Shown: positions 10,150 to 22,650, counted from the first letter of the stretch. The stretch is DNA of 64,000 bases from Cunninghamia lanceolata (GCA_027924645.1 BSBN01000213.1:30010501-30074500); one strand, 5' to 3'. Numbers and translations are program-made. The notes: generated from the letters alone by a model not told the origin.

Positions 10150-11860
10150 CGGCCTTTGCAGTTGAAAAGTGCAAAAATTAGTTATATGCATGTGTCTTCG
10201 TCTATACAAGGTTGTTTGTATATACATGTAGGTCAAATGTACATTGGTGGGTCAGAAATCTCAATCGCCCTTCAAAAAATGAAAAATTTGGTTGTATGCA
10301 TTTCGCAATGCATATCGGGCTTAAAAAAGGTGCATATACATTGAGGAATCTATCACAGATTCTGGGGATATTCTGTGCTTGTATATCGGGTTGCATGTAT
10401 ATTTTGTGTTGTATGTTCAGACATACAATGGAAAGATACATTGGAAATGTGCAAGGGAAATATACATTGCAAAGATGCAAGCCAACACACAAGAGGAAAT
10501 GTACGTAGCCGACATGCATTCGCTACAGTGAAAGAGAGGTTTGTATGTGCGAGATGCAAGTGCAATATACATTTGCCACATACAACGAAAAGATCCATCG
10601 GCCGATGCATATACAATGAAAAGATACAAGGGGTCTTGTATATTGGGACCACATACAAGGCAGAATGTACATTGCAATGTACAAGGGTGAATGTATCTCC
10701 GATATACAAGTCAATGTGCAAGCAAAGGATACAAAGAAAAAATGTACAAGACCCAGAAGCGGAGGGATAGTATGTTGCAGTGGATGGATTTTGAAGTCCG
10801 TGAGTTGTATATCGCGTTTGTATATGCGATATACAAAGGAAATATACATTGATAAGATACAAGTCGGATTCTAAAGGTTTTCCAATCTAGCTGATAAAAG
10901 AGTTGAAATCCGCGACTTGTATATTTGCTTTTGTATGTGCGACATACAAGATGGACATACAAAGGAAAGATACATTGGGAATGTGCAAGGGAAATATACA
11001 TTGCAAAGATGCAAGCCAACATACAAGAGGAAATGTATGTAGCCAACATGCATTCGCTACAGTGAAAGAGAGGTTTGTATGTGTGAGATGCAAGTGCAAT
11101 ATACATTTGCCACATGTAACGGAAAGATGCATTGGCCGAACCCGAAGAGGTTTGCAATGTAATTGATAAAGGCTCAAGTCCGATGAATGTATGTTTTGGC
11201 TTGTATGTTTGCATTGTATATGCGATATACAAGGTGAACATACAATGGAGCGATATACAAGCCGGACCTGATTCAAAAGTCAGACTTGGCTAATTCAGCG
11301 CTGGCGTCCGTGGCTTGCATGTATATAGCATTGTATATGCCGATATACAAAAAAAATAGAGATACAAGCCAGATTTCAAAGTGATTATAATTTGTTTCAT
11401 AATAATTTGAGATCTGCATTGTGTGTATATTGCATATTGTATATATGCAACATACAAGGAGTTATACAAGGAATCAGGATGCACGCCAGACCTGATGGAG
11501 ATTTCAAGCTGCTTCATAAACATTTGACGTCCGCAGCTTGTATGTATTTGGCGTTTGTATATGCCGATATACAAAGGGATGAGATACAAGGCCTAGATTT
11601 GAAAACTGTCCCAATCTGTTTCATTAAATTTGAAATCCGAGGCATGTATATTGCATTGTATTTATGCAATATACAAAATGGAAAGTGCAAAAGGTGATAC
11701 AAGCCAGACCCGAGTAGAATTTCAATTTGTTCTATACAGATTTGGGGTCCACCTTGTATGTTAAATAGTTGTATGTATATGCATTGGCATATACAAAGGA
11801 TTTGAAAGGCAGGAAAGCGGGCAATTGCATATGCATTTGAATATGTATATACAGGGCGAA
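10150..11860. repeat. Tandem array of about 110-bp units, each with a hairpin
   Basis: Eight units begin with TCCG or a variant at 10797, 10909, 11179, 11307, 11413, 11530, 11636 and 11748. Spacing is 106-128 bp, except one 270-bp unit. Each contains a hairpin such as TTGTATATGCGATATACAA (10818-10836, 11214-11232) and a trailing GATACAAGCC-like block. The stretch 10150-10796 is a more diverged version. A block of about 160 bp occurs twice, at about 10435-10600 and 10970-11135. Open frames up to 176 codons here are a by-product of the repeats. Confidence 0.9.
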
Positions 11861-12317
11861 AAAGGCAAAATAGATGGTGGAAAAGTCAACGATGGGAGAA
11901 CAGGGTGCCTAAGTGGCATGATTTTATTGGCTGGCAACTTTTCAATGTGTTTTGAGGCCATAGATCTAAGCGATAGGAAGGAAATCAATGGCCATCTTTC
12001 AAATATTCAGCAGCGAAGGTTTTCTTTGTATCTGCGGTTGTTTTTTGAGTGGGAAACTTCATAACATGAACCATTGCTGCATCCCGTGGGTAGGTTGGCC
12101 ATTTATGGTGATTTACAGAGGTATGGGTCGATGATTGACAGCAACCTACCAAATTTGATGAGGAAAATCTCCAGTCAGCGGCTCAGTTCCTGATCTCACC
12201 TACTCCCTTCCTTCTCTCTGCCTAGAACATTGAATGATTTGGGCACCATTCTTGGTGCAATGTATTTGGCAGAATTTTGAAAATGTCGTGTAATTATTGC
12301 TAAGTACACAGTCTTGC

Positions 12318-12324
12318 TATAAAA
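12318..12324 (+). promoter_or_regulatory. TATA box of the solo LTR
   Basis: TATAAAAGGC lies 2.25 kb into the LTR, leaving about 0.9 kb for R and U5. The hairpin array lies entirely upstream, in the U3/promoter part. Confidence 0.6.
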
Positions 12325-13251
12325 GGCAAACTGTGTTACTCATTTCTAGTTGTTGAAGACTTGGGCATTTTTGGGGGAATAATAACAAAAGACAGAGCAT
12401 TTTCTTGGTTGTTTTATCTATGTTGGAGTTTATGAGTTGCATCTGAATGCACCTTGCACATATGTTCAGTTTCATGTCATGTTTATATGAAAAATGCTTT
12501 ATTGCATGTGTTTAGTTGTTTGTCTCCATTTGTTGTATGCATTTTCTTCTTTTGAATCTGGTTGTTAAGGGCTTCTCAGATTCTAGGATATAGATTTTTG
12601 TATCACATGCTTGATCTCTAACTTCCATTCAAGGAGTGGATTAAACTATTTTAGGTTAAGTATGGAGAAGGTTGTATGTCAGCAAGGATATTTGTAAGCA
12701 GAGACAGTTAAACACTTATCCTTGGGTGGTGTTTGCAAGGCAAATACCAGTTCTAACCCCTTGAAACTCGAATGCCAGTTGTAAACTATTCTCTTGTATA
12801 CGTCTAGTTGACTCCTTGCCCTGAGATAGGCACTGGTCTGCCCTTGTGTAGTAGTTATGATCCAAAACCCCCTTGTCTTGCATCCAAAACATAAAATCCA
12901 TCATTCCATAATTCCAACCTGTTAGTTATAGGAGTAGGATCAGGACCCCTGCATACTCTCATCCATAACTAGTTAGATATGTCAAAGAAAGTTGCTAACC
13001 TTATGATTTATCACCCAAATCTTGGTCCAAACATGAGAGTATTATACCTGTTGTTGTAAAGCTAAATCTTTTCTGTCATTGGGTGAGTCAAAGTTAAATC
13101 TTTAGCTATAGGGATACCTCCCTTGGTGCGGTAGAACCAGAAGTGAAGGGGAGGCAGCTCACACAACTTCTTGTATTAGTTGGCCGAATCTGCATGTGCA
13201 TTGGAACTAGCAAACCCTCTGCTGATTCAGAAAGAGAAACCCAACAGAGTC

Positions 13252-14500
13252 TTTCCAATTTCTCTGCCATATATCTGGGCTTTTTAAATAGGGATATAAA
13301 ATAGGTAGGGATGCCCTGCAAAGAGGCTTTCAATAGTGGATGCTTGCCAGCTTGCCTAAGGAGTTTACCTTTCCATCCCTCCATTTTCTTTTGGATTCTT
13401 TCTAGGACAGTGTTCCAGAAAGTTGGGGTCACTTCCTTGACCATGAGGGGAAGACCCAGATAGGTGGCTAAGAGATTAGTCGTGTTGCACTCAAGGATTT
13501 TTCTCACCCTAGCTTGCAGCCCCAAGTCAGTGTTGAAGAAAAAACATTACTTTTTTCATAATTAATGCACTGTCTAGAAACCTCAGCATAGGAGTTCAGC
13601 AAGGTTTTCCATCTTTTTGCCTCAATCACCGAAGCCGCCCCAAAGGGCATAGTATCATCCATAAACTGTTGAACAACAGATGGACCTAAGGTGGACACCG
13701 CTTTAACCCCCCTGAGGGACTGGCTATCCAGGTGGGATAGGATGTTTCTTCCCAAAACCTCTGCCAACATAATTAATAGGTAGGGAGAAAGGGGATCTCC
13801 TTGTCTGAGACCCCTGCCTTCCTCAAAGAACCCTTGGGGAGTGCCATTGACTAGGACTGAGTACTTGACAATGGTGACACATTCTTTTATCAGATATAGC
13901 ACTAAGGACCTTAAACAGGAAATCCTAGGAGACCCTGTCATAATCTTTAGAAATATCCAGCTTGAGAGCCATGTTCGGAGTATTACTTCTGTCCATTGAG
14001 TGAATGATTTCATGGGTGGATATAGCCGCATCCATAATCTATCTACCAGGGACAACGTCTTTCTGATAGTCAGAGATAATATTGTTCAACAGTGGTTGAA
14101 GTCTGAGGACCAGAGTCTTCGTAATAATCTTATAAATTGTGTTGCAAAGGCTAAGGACGGAAGTCAACCATGGAATCCATGATGCTTTTCTTGGGTATAA
14201 GCGCAATGAACATGGTATTGATCTGTTTAAGGATTTTGCTGGTCCTAAAGAAGTCTTTGACAACAATTGTGACATCATAACCCACTATCTCCCAGAAGTC
14301 TTGGAAAAAGGCTGGGGGGAACCCATCTGGACCTGGATCTTTGAAAGCCCCCATGGAGAACACCACCGCCCTCACTTCCTCCTCAGTAACAAGCTTCAAT
14401 AGACTATAGTTATTATCCTCCGTAAGGATAGAGGGAATGCAGTCCAACAACATCTCAACCCGATCTTTGTCAGGCTTGTCTCTGTGCTCTTTCAAGAAGT
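13252..14500 (-). pseudogene. LINE ORF2, reverse transcriptase
   Basis: Minus-strand frames read FKDPGPDGFPPAFFQDFW and FIALIPKK (about 14360-14180), SLCNTIYKIITKTLVLRLQP, then GLRQGDPLSPYLL (about 13810) and the active-site block QFMDDTMPFG (about 13665). ATYLGLPLMVKEVTP and FWNTVLERIQKKMEGWKGKL follow up to the solo LTR. The FMDD motif (usually FADD or YADD in LINEs) keeps both catalytic aspartates. Frame changes near 14180 and 14050 and around 13520 inactivate it. It would copy LINE RNA at a nicked target. Confidence 0.9.
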
Positions 14501-15701
14501 TTCTGAGTAACTAGAGGCATGATCTCCCAGTTCCTTGTCCTCAATAAATTCTTTGTTCCCCTCAATTAGTTTGGTGATTTTTTTCCTCTTCCTATGTTTC
14601 ATAGTAGACTGGTGGAAGAAAGCCAAATTTCTATCTCCCTCCTTTAGCCATTGTATCCTAGACTTCTGTTTCCAAAAGATCTCCTCCCTTCTGGTAATGT
14701 CCTTAAGATTTTTGAGTAGGGTCTCTTCCATGTTAAAAATACTCTCACTCACATCCCCCCCTAGCCATGTTGCTTTGAACTTCCATTAAGCTATCAGATA
14801 TGTGTTTCTTTTGGTGCATCACATTCCTGAAACAGAATTTGTTCCATCCTTTTACCTTGTGCTTAATATGGATGAGTTTTTGGGTGAGTCTGTACATGGG
14901 AGATCCATGCACCAGGATACTCCACCAATCAGCAATGCATTGTCTAAAATATGGGTGGGAGGCCCACATAATTTTATATCTTAAGGAGAAAGGTCCCTTG
15001 GGGGCACCATCAGTCCAAGACAGGAGGAGGGCATTGTGGTCAGAGATGGTGCGAGGGAGGGCAGCAAGGGAAGAACCTTGCACACCATCCCAGTTAGCAC
15101 AGGCCAGAAATCTATCCAGTTTGACCTAGATCAGTTGATCACCTCCTCTTCTATTGGTCCAAGAATAGAGTTGATTGTTCATCTCTAAATCCATTAGCCC
15201 AGTCTGACTTAGGAAGTCCGTCAAGTCCAACATACTGTCCGAATAGTCCATGTTTCCTCCAGTCTTTTCTGAGGGGGATAGAGGGGTGTTGAAGTCTCCT
15301 CCTAGAATCCATAGGGTCATTTTCTCCACATTAATTTTAGAGATCATGCCGTCCTTCCTGGCATTCCTGATGTTAGGGGCATATATGTTGATTAGCTTCT
15401 AATTTTTCTTATTCATAGTAAATTTAATTTCCAGGTTGTGTTTGTCATGCGAGCAGTAGCTGCCTAAGATGTTATGTTTGTTCCACATAGTAACTAGGCC
15501 CCGTGAAGCACCCGTGGAAGGGCTGATAATGTAGTCTGCCATGGGCCAAATATTATCAGCAATCTTTTTATAGTTGTCTTCAGAAATCTTAACCTCTTGG
15601 AGCAGGATGATATCCACCTTATTGTCAAAAATGTAGCTCTTGATCATGAGTTGTTTGTGAGGACTATTAAGCCCTCTCAAATTCCAAGTGATGATCTTCA
15701 T
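14500..15701 (-). pseudogene. LINE ORF2, endonuclease domain and linker
   Basis: ORF2 starts at 15701 with MKIITWNLRGLNSPHKQ. LLQEVKISEDNY (catalytic Glu block), ILGGDFNTPL (about 15310) and ISDHNALLLSW (about 15040) follow, in the order of the exonuclease-endonuclease-phosphatase fold used by L1 LINEs to nick the target. The linker near 14700-14600 has FWKQKSRIQWLKEGDRN and FFH. Breaks lie at about 15400, 15125 and 14750. The catalytic blocks themselves look intact. Confidence 0.9.
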
Positions 15702-15739
15702 TTATGGTGTCTTTTGGAGATAGTCTCTAGCGTGCTTTG

Positions 15740-17141
15740 TCTCTCATTGGCTATTTCCTTGGTTGCCTCTCTATTTTTGGTTTCTCTCTAGGACAGTTTG
15801 CCTGCCTTTCCTTCTGTCCCCACATCCACTAACTTCTTGCCTTTGCCTTTCTTTTTGGGGGTAATCTACCCCTCTTGGTTACTGGGACCAATCCTAGGGG
15901 AAAGGATCCTTGTGGGGGATAGGATGGATTTTTCTATGCTTGGCGGAGCTGCAGAAATAGAAACTTTCATCCCTGAGCTAACTGGCAGCTCTCCAACAAC
16001 CACCAAAGACCCAAGAGCATTGGTCCTTCGCAAGGGTGTTAAGTGATTGGGGATTAGTATTTCACCTTCTTCTATCTCAACCAAGCCCAAGGAAGTGCCC
16101 TTCTTTTGAGTCAGTTGTTCGACCTCAGAAACCCATAGACTCTGCAGAAGTGGTGGGGGCTCATTGGTTGCAGTTGGAAGTTCACCCTGAGGGTTTCCCA
16201 GAGCCTGGGCTTTGCCTGTTGTTGCATCTTTGAAGGGAACTTGATGATATCAAGCAGGTCCTCTTTGAACAGGTAGTCCTCCATGATATTTTCCTCCTCT
16301 GAAGCCTCTTTGCCTTTTTGTGATTTTAAGTTTTTACATTCATTGATAAGATGCCCTCTTTTGGAGCAATTTTGGCAAAAAGTGGTAGCATTTTCATACT
16401 CTAGATGTTGTTCCCAACAACCATATTTAGATTTTAAGTTAATGGTGTTAGGTAGAGCTTTATTGATATCCACACTAACATAGAATCTAGCAAACACTAA
16501 CCTGGTTTTATGCTTGGTAGTGTTGTCTAGAGTGATGAAACGCCCAAAGGAGTTCCCAATCCATGTGAAAATCTCCTCATCCCAGAACTCAATCGGGAGT
16601 CCTGGGAGCCTGACCCAGACCGGAGCCAACCTGTTGAGCATGCTGCATCAAACCTTAGTTTCTAGTGCGCTAGGCAGAGGTTGTGCCTACCATACAACCA
16701 AGGACCGCCAGCCAAGATCATTACCAAGTCCTCCCTGGTGGTGAACTTAAAAAGGAAGAGACCACCTATCATGGTGCTAGTAACCATGCTACCTTTTAGG
16801 TTCCATCTCGAGGCCACCCAGCATCTACCCATATCAATGTTGGGCCTAAAGGCTTGGAACCTACCTACCAAGGATAATTCTAAGGAAGAGGTTATTTTAT
16901 CCATCATCAGATCTGGGATCTAAAAGTTCATTCCATTCACCTGCTCAGACTGCACTGGGGTTGCAGAATCTTTGACAGGTATATCATTCTTCCCAAACAA
17001 GGCTTTTTTCCAAGCCTTGGGATCAAACCCCGAGGCTAGAGATTCGAGCTCGGTAGTACTGATCAGAACAGTAACATCGTCAGCAGGAACCTCATGAGGG
17101 CCTGTAGGGGGCAGGGGGCCCCTAGGGATGACGACCTCCAT
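15740..17141 (-). pseudogene. LINE ORF1, DUF4283 and CCHC RNA-binding protein
   Basis: The frame opens at 17141. A DUF4283-like region follows: VGRFQAFRPNIDMGRCWVAS, FKFTTREDLVMILAGGPWLY, then VWVRLPGLPIEFWDEEIF in the next frame. The CCHC knuckle CQNCSKRGHLINEC is at about 16380-16340. The C-terminal part (16230-15740) is basic and low-complexity. A TAG near 16920 and a frame change near 16650 break it. ORF1 proteins of this type coat LINE RNA. It lies directly upstream of ORF2, as expected. Confidence 0.85.
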
Positions 17142-17627
17142 GAGTGAAGCAGGTTCAAATACCGTTGAGAGTGGAAAAGTTGCAAAGCACCTCTTCTTAG
17201 ATTGTTAATTTGTATGTCACTTTATTTTTTGATGTTGGATGAAGGGATGAGATTTAATTTGGAGATCAAGGGTGGAGGATTCTTGAGATCTCTCAAGCAA
17301 GGAGAGCTTGCCAAGTGGCATGATGAGATTGGTGGATGGGAGATGTCCTTGGGTTGAGGACAAATCAATGGTTGGAAAGTGAGTTGGGAAAAAGGGGATG
17401 GTGAGGATTGAAGGAGGACAAGAAGGACCAAAAGGACCTTGGTACAAAGGACCTTGGCCATACTTTTGTAAGAGGCCCATGTCAACATGTATAAGAGGCC
17501 ATGCCTTTGTACACATGGGGGATGGGGAGGATTTGACTAGGATTAGGTTAGGGTAATGGAATGTGCAAGTAGGGGATTAGGTAATTAATTAGGTTTAGGT
17601 CACCTAATCAAAAGTGTAGAAAATAGG
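17142..17627 (-). other. LINE 5' flank, no gene
   Basis: This G-rich stretch on the plus strand (repeated AGGACCTTGG-like phrases at about 17420-17460) probably includes the LINE 5' untranslated region. Short open frames at 17217-17516 are overlapping low-complexity frames without recognisable domains. The LINE's true 5' end cannot be fixed because I found no target duplication. Confidence 0.4.
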
Positions 17628-17748
17628 GAATTAAATAAATGTAAATATTTATTTAATTCTTGGGATGGGAAAAGAGGATAATAGATAAATTAAATTTATC
17701 TAATGTTTGGACTATAGAGGATGGAGATAAATGATTAATAAATCATTT
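17628..17748. repeat. Three consecutive short perfect palindromes
   Basis: GAATTAAATAAAT (17628-17640) pairs with 17647-17659; TAGATAAAT (17682-17690) pairs with 17694-17702; AAATGATT (17729-17736) pairs with 17741-17748. All are AT-rich, with loops of 3-6 bases. They may be chance in AT-rich DNA, but three in 120 bp is notable. Confidence 0.6.
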
Positions 17749-19321
17749 AGGCTAGGGATAAGTACTGATATAGGTACAGATGAATAGTGAATAGTACATG
17801 AAAAGTGATTTTGGTAATAAAATATTGTAAAACCATAGATTGAAGGGGATTTGATCAATTAACTATCTAAATCTGTGTGTGTATTTAGTTAATTGTGGAG
17901 GAAATCTAGTTTAGGGGTGTCTAGAGATGATTAGTGTTGGTTTAGAGGAGGTTTGGGATGAATTAGGGATGTTTAGGGATGACATGAAGAGTGGACAATT
18001 TTAGGTGTCTACACATACTATGTATGTGTGATGCATGTGTGAGTCACATTATGTATATGTGATGTTTGTTTGATCCAATCACTATGTGTGCACAAATGAT
18101 GTTTATATAAGTTGGTCACTGTGTGGTTTTGTGTGTGTGTTATACACTAATGTTGGCATTGGACTAACATTTGATTGGAATGAATTTCTTATCATATTAA
18201 TATGTATGAATTGAATTAGAGTCATAAGATTCACTTGAATCCTGTGATTTAGAATTGAGATTAGAGATCTCATATTAAAGGAGAGGATGAAGCCTCTCTA
18301 TTACTAGTGTACAAACTAGAGAGCCTCTAATTCATAGGAAGGATATGTAGGTACCTAGGCCATTATGAATGATCCCTTGAGGTTTAGGTCTAGGTCTAGG
18401 GATGACCTTGACAATGGGAGATTACCATATATAGTGTGAGTATATGAGTTGTGGCATAGAGTTGTTGTCATGTGCGACTATGGCTAGTAAGGCTATGAAG
18501 TTGGCAGTTCTAAATTAGATAGAAGTTGCTTGGTCAATTAAGTTAGTATTTAAGGTTTAATGGTATGAGGAAACAAATATTAGTAACCAGGGTGGTTATT
18601 ACATTTTTTTGTATGTAGTATCTTTTGCTACTACAATTTGTTTTCTATTGGCTTGAAGGATGAATAAATTAGTTTCAAAATCTTCATGGTTATGACTTGT
18701 TGTCCATGCCAAATAGTGGGATAAATAACAATGCCCACTTTAGTTTTTAGAGCGCAAATTGATTAAAAAATATGTATCCAACTCTTAAACAACTAAAGTT
18801 TGTTTAGGGTGAAGGACAAATTGAATTGTGTTTTGTGTTTTAGCTGATGTTTGATTCTATAAGTGTAATGTAGTGACATAGAGTAAACATAATGATTTGT
18901 ATAGGTCCATGTGTAAGGGATTAGGGACATAGGAAATGGCATTCCTCTAAGAGTCAATGTTCTACTTGGAAAGAATACTAATGGTCCAATTACAATGCTA
19001 GTTTTGTTCTTGATATTTACGCCCTAAAGTAGAGTTAAAGATTTGACGTTTTATTGATGTCCATAAATGACCAAGGTAGCTAGTGGGATAGAAACATATA
19101 GCTTGGGGCAGGAAAAAAATTTAGAGTCAAATGGAGGTTAGTATTCACATCCATACCATCCAAGAGCAATAAGAAATATATATAAATTTATTGACTTCCT
19201 TTGGCAGGTAAATATGGATCAAAAGACTACAACATGCTAGGATATGAACAATATTTTTTCAATGCATTAGGACCCATAGCAACCATTGTGTTTGCAAATA
19301 ACTCTGGCATGTGGGTGAACC
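17749..19321. other. Gene-free AT-rich stretch
   Basis: No long frames, RNA genes or terminal repeats were seen. There is a TG-rich patch (about 18010-18150, with alternating TATGTGTG) and a triple GGTCTA repeat near 18382-18400. It is probably old, unidentifiable repeat DNA. Confidence 0.5.
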
Positions 19322-20279
19322 CACAATAGTGTGTCCCACTTATGGGATGGGGCAAAAAATGAAGGTAAGGTAGCAAAAAATGAAAAACACCTTTGAATGA
19401 AGGTGCTTTGACCTTGAAATGAGGGTTATGACCTTTGTTTGAAGGTCCTTTTTTATTTATTTATGATGTTTTCACATTAAAAAAGGGAAGGTACCTTCAT
19501 TCGAAGGTATGAAGGTCCCTTTCCTCACATTTTTTTCTAACTTCTTTCTTTGTACAAATTTCTATTTCGAAGCTTGAGTTAGGCCATCGAACTAAGTCAC
19601 TGGGACATGAGATTTTGTAGGTTTGTAGCCCTTAAAATAAGCTTTCCAAGTATAATTTTGAATATATTTAATTTAACTATTACATTTATTTTCTATTTTC
19701 TAGTGAACACGAGTTTTTCACCAAACATCAAGGTCTCTGTGCCACACATGAAAAATAGAAAAAATAGGGAAAACAAATTCTAAAAAATAGTTTTGCACTA
19801 TGTATTGATGTCATTGTTTAATTTTTTTGGATATATATACAAAAAAGTTATGCATTATGGAATAAAATTATATTTAAATTATAATTAATATCAAATAAAA
19901 AATTAATAATAAATAAAATATGCAACAAAAAATTATGAAAACATATGTGCACTAGATATTGGTGTTATAAAAAATTATAATTTTATCATTGATTGTAAAA
20001 AATGTTGTGTTGTGGAATAAATGTCACTTTTTAAAAATATTGTTAATTATAAAAAACAAGTTATTAAAACTTATATAAAAAAATTCATAAATTATTTTAT
20101 AAATTTTAAAAAATATATAGAACCAACACATGAAATCATAAAAAATCACTAATTCACATATCTTCAAATTCTTAATGGTTTAGTTGCTATAGGTGACAAA
20201 AAGTGGAAATTTGGTTAAAAATGTTGATTTCAATGTCCCATTTTGGCCATTTGGCGAAAAAGTGGGACACACTATTGTG
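19322..20279. mobile_element. 958-bp non-autonomous DNA transposon with 20-bp TIRs
   Basis: CACAATAGTGTGTCCCACTT at 19322-19341 is repeated exactly in inverted form at 20260-20279. The interior is AT-rich, without a transposase, and contains a smaller palindromic cluster of AAGGTACCTTCATTCGAAGG type near 19485-19515. A clean target duplication is not visible (ACC on the left, ATC on the right), so the superfamily is undecided. CAC termini would allow a CACTA-like origin. Confidence 0.65.
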
Positions 20280-20470
20280 ATCACTCATGCTGCTTACTTA
20301 CATTTAGGCGAGATTTGATTGATCTTTACTTTGTTTTTTTCCACTTTTATTTTTACCCTTTACTAGAATGTAATTGATGTTTGCTTTGATGAGAATTAAA
20401 ATTTCTTATTGAAATTACAATGTGATACCCTTGAGCTTTTGTCATTGATTATATACTTAAAATGGGTTCT

Positions 20471-20610
20471 AATTTTTTGGTCCAAATTGTTGGCGAAATG
20501 AATTACATGATCAAACTATCATGTCCACTATAAATGAATTTTTCTTTTGGTCCAAATTGTTGGTGAAATGAATTACATGATCAAATTATCATGTCCACTA
20601 TAAATGAAAT
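20471..20610. repeat. 70-bp tandem duplication
   Basis: Copies at 20471-20540 and 20541-20610 share TTTTGGTCCAAATTGTTGG and the rest of the unit with only a few changes. Confidence 0.9.
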
Positions 20611-20983
20611 TTTTTAGTATTTAAACAAAATCATGCTATTGTGTCTCATCTCATTTTCTCAATACACCTTGTAAAACAAAAGTGACGCCTAATTAGGAAC
20701 AATTTTCTATTCATTTTAATTTTCTACAAAATTGAATGAAGTTTATTTAATTTTTTGTTCTTCCTTTGTAGAAGGAAAACTATTCATATCAAATTTAAAG
20801 GTCATTACTTAAGTGTGATTGATAGAGCTTATTATGCTTCATAGTGTTGACTCTTCTTCTAGAGGGAAGACTAGATATTAGAAGTGTTGGTTGGGATAAC
20901 TTTTTCTGTGTTTTCTTTTGACCTTTTTTGGGTATTGCTACAACATTGATTCTAGATAATTTGTACATTATGTTTCTCTAGAA

Positions 20984-21117
20984 TTAATTACATACTATTG
21001 ATAAAAGACAACCTTAGTTTGCTAAAATATTTATACACTATTCTAAAAGATTAATTACATACTATTGATAAAAGACAACCTTAGTTTGCTAAAATATTTA
21101 TACAGTATTCTAAAAGA
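20984..21117. repeat. 67-bp tandem duplication
   Basis: Copies at 20984-21050 and 21051-21117 start TTAATTACATACTATTG and are almost identical, so the duplication is relatively young. Confidence 0.95.
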
Positions 21118-22650
21118 TTTTATTTAAAAATAAATACTAAAAACTTCTTTTTTAATGACTTAAATGGTTTCTATGCATTGCTTTACAATGAATACTTTTT
21201 CTTGTAAAATCATCTTTGAAAGTGCTCAATATATAGAATGGAGATTCATATCGTTAAAACATACTCGATGTAATTAGCCATAGTGGCATATTCTCTTTTA
21301 CTATGTAGAATGATGATATGATTGGATATTGTTGTATCAATCCTGTCAACACTTTTTTCATATATAAACATTCATTATGGACTTTTAGCTTACAAATGGA
21401 TAATCCATCTTAAATATTCCTATATCAATCATGTAAATATTTGTTTTTATATATCAAATTGTTTTACTACCATTTTGACAAGGACTTGCGCTGCAACATA
21501 ACCCTTGTTTGTTTAAAGATTTCTAAGTATAGATGACTGAGCCATAGATTGTACAAGATTTGACTATTTACCTAAGTATTTTCAAAAATATGTTAGTTCA
21601 TATGTCTTCATCAAATCTTCCAAAAATCTTAAAATACTTATAAACAAAGATATTAGTTAAATTAGTTTCTTTACAAATCTTATTTCTAAGGGTCCTCAAT
21701 CTATTCACGGAAGAGGGATTCATTAACTTCATTGAAGGCCTCCTTACCCTGAAGGTTGATTAAGAAATCGTTGACTTAAAGTTGAGTGAGAGGTCATAGA
21801 GTTAAAAACTTCCCTTAGACTTTCATTTAAGAAAAAAAAGATTTTAAATTTATTTATCTTTTTTCTAGTATGTTTTGTTTATCTAGAAAGCAATACAGTT
21901 GGAAAAAAAATTGTGTTTCACTTCAATATAATATTTTGCATTAATTTGATATATTTGAAAAACAATAGATTTATATTAACTTGATAGGATTTTTCTTGTA
22001 ATTTTTCAAGTTCAAATCAAAAAAGTTATTTTACACTTCAAAAAATGTTGAAAAATATAGAGGGGTTGCAAAATTTAATTGTAGGTGGCAATTTCGAATC
22101 CCCTTCTATTCTTTCTACAAAAATCTTAGAAATCCCTTTTAGATCTTTAACATTTTGTATGAATTTGCTATGAATCTAAAAATTTATAAAATTTCAACCA
22201 ACATTCATTGTGTTTTTCTATCTAGGCGAATAATAATGTTAGTAGCTTGTACAAGTTTTTAGCATTTACAATGTAATTGGAGTTAGTGTGAAAAAGAGTT
22301 AAAAATGATAGAGAACAGTGAGTTTTAGCTTGCAATAATTTGAGCTTTAAGTCTCTTTGTTATATTTTTTTTTAGCTGTCATATGCAATAAGGTGCTCAT
22401 TAGCACACTTGGATAAAACTACAATAACTTTCAACTTAATCCTTGAAAATTTTCATTACTTTAGAGCCAAGTAAGTTTTTTTGTGGCATTATTTTCTATT
22501 AAAATTTGATGTTAGTAATCACATATTGAAAAATTAACATTCTATCAATATGGACTTCATATTTACAAAAATGGTTCGTAGATCTATTAGTTGAATTTAA
22601 AAAATTCTAGATTTTTTGTGGAATTTTTAAACATCTAATGATGTTTTTTT

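Larger units (their letters stand above)
10066..13246 (+). mobile_element. 3.18-kb solo LTR in the LINE
   Basis: The segment begins TGTTGG and ends CCAACA, the inverted termini of an LTR. It is flanked by the exact duplication GAGTC (10061-10065 and 13247-13251). Removing it plus one GAGTC rejoins the LINE RT reading frame exactly. There is no second copy, PBS or purine tract, so it is a solo LTR left by LTR-LTR recombination. It carries a hairpin-unit tandem array (10150-11860) and a good TATA box at 12318. Its family is unknown; the length suggests Ty3/Gypsy. Confidence 0.9.
3615..17145 (-). mobile_element. Degenerate L1-type LINE, interrupted by two LTR insertions
   Basis: Minus-strand pieces in order give ORF1 (DUF4283, CCHC knuckle), then ORF2 with apurinic-type endonuclease, reverse transcriptase, zf-RVT and a C-terminal RNase H, the architecture of plant L1-lineage LINEs. 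The coding path is cut by the solo LTR at 10066-13246 and the LTR element at 5128-9602. Both are flanked by exact 5-bp duplications, and removing each rejoins the protein. Many frameshifts and stops make it inactive. A poly(A) tail and LINE target duplication were not found, so both ends are approximate. Confidence 0.85.
20280..21518. other. AT-rich spacer with two tandem duplications
   Basis: No coding signal is visible. It carries the 70-bp and 67-bp duplications listed separately. It joins the TIR element to the large tandem array. Confidence 0.5.

Noticed and set aside
10202..11697. Many overlapping open frames of up to 176 codons on both strands, some Cys/Tyr/Ile-rich and looking like repeats of one protein
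   Set aside because: They follow the 110-bp hairpin array and occur in several frames and both strands at once; the repetition is at DNA level, with no start, domain or codon signal.
14802..16923. Plus-strand frames of 60-110 codons across the LINE
   Set aside because: They are antisense to conserved LINE domains read continuously on the minus strand.
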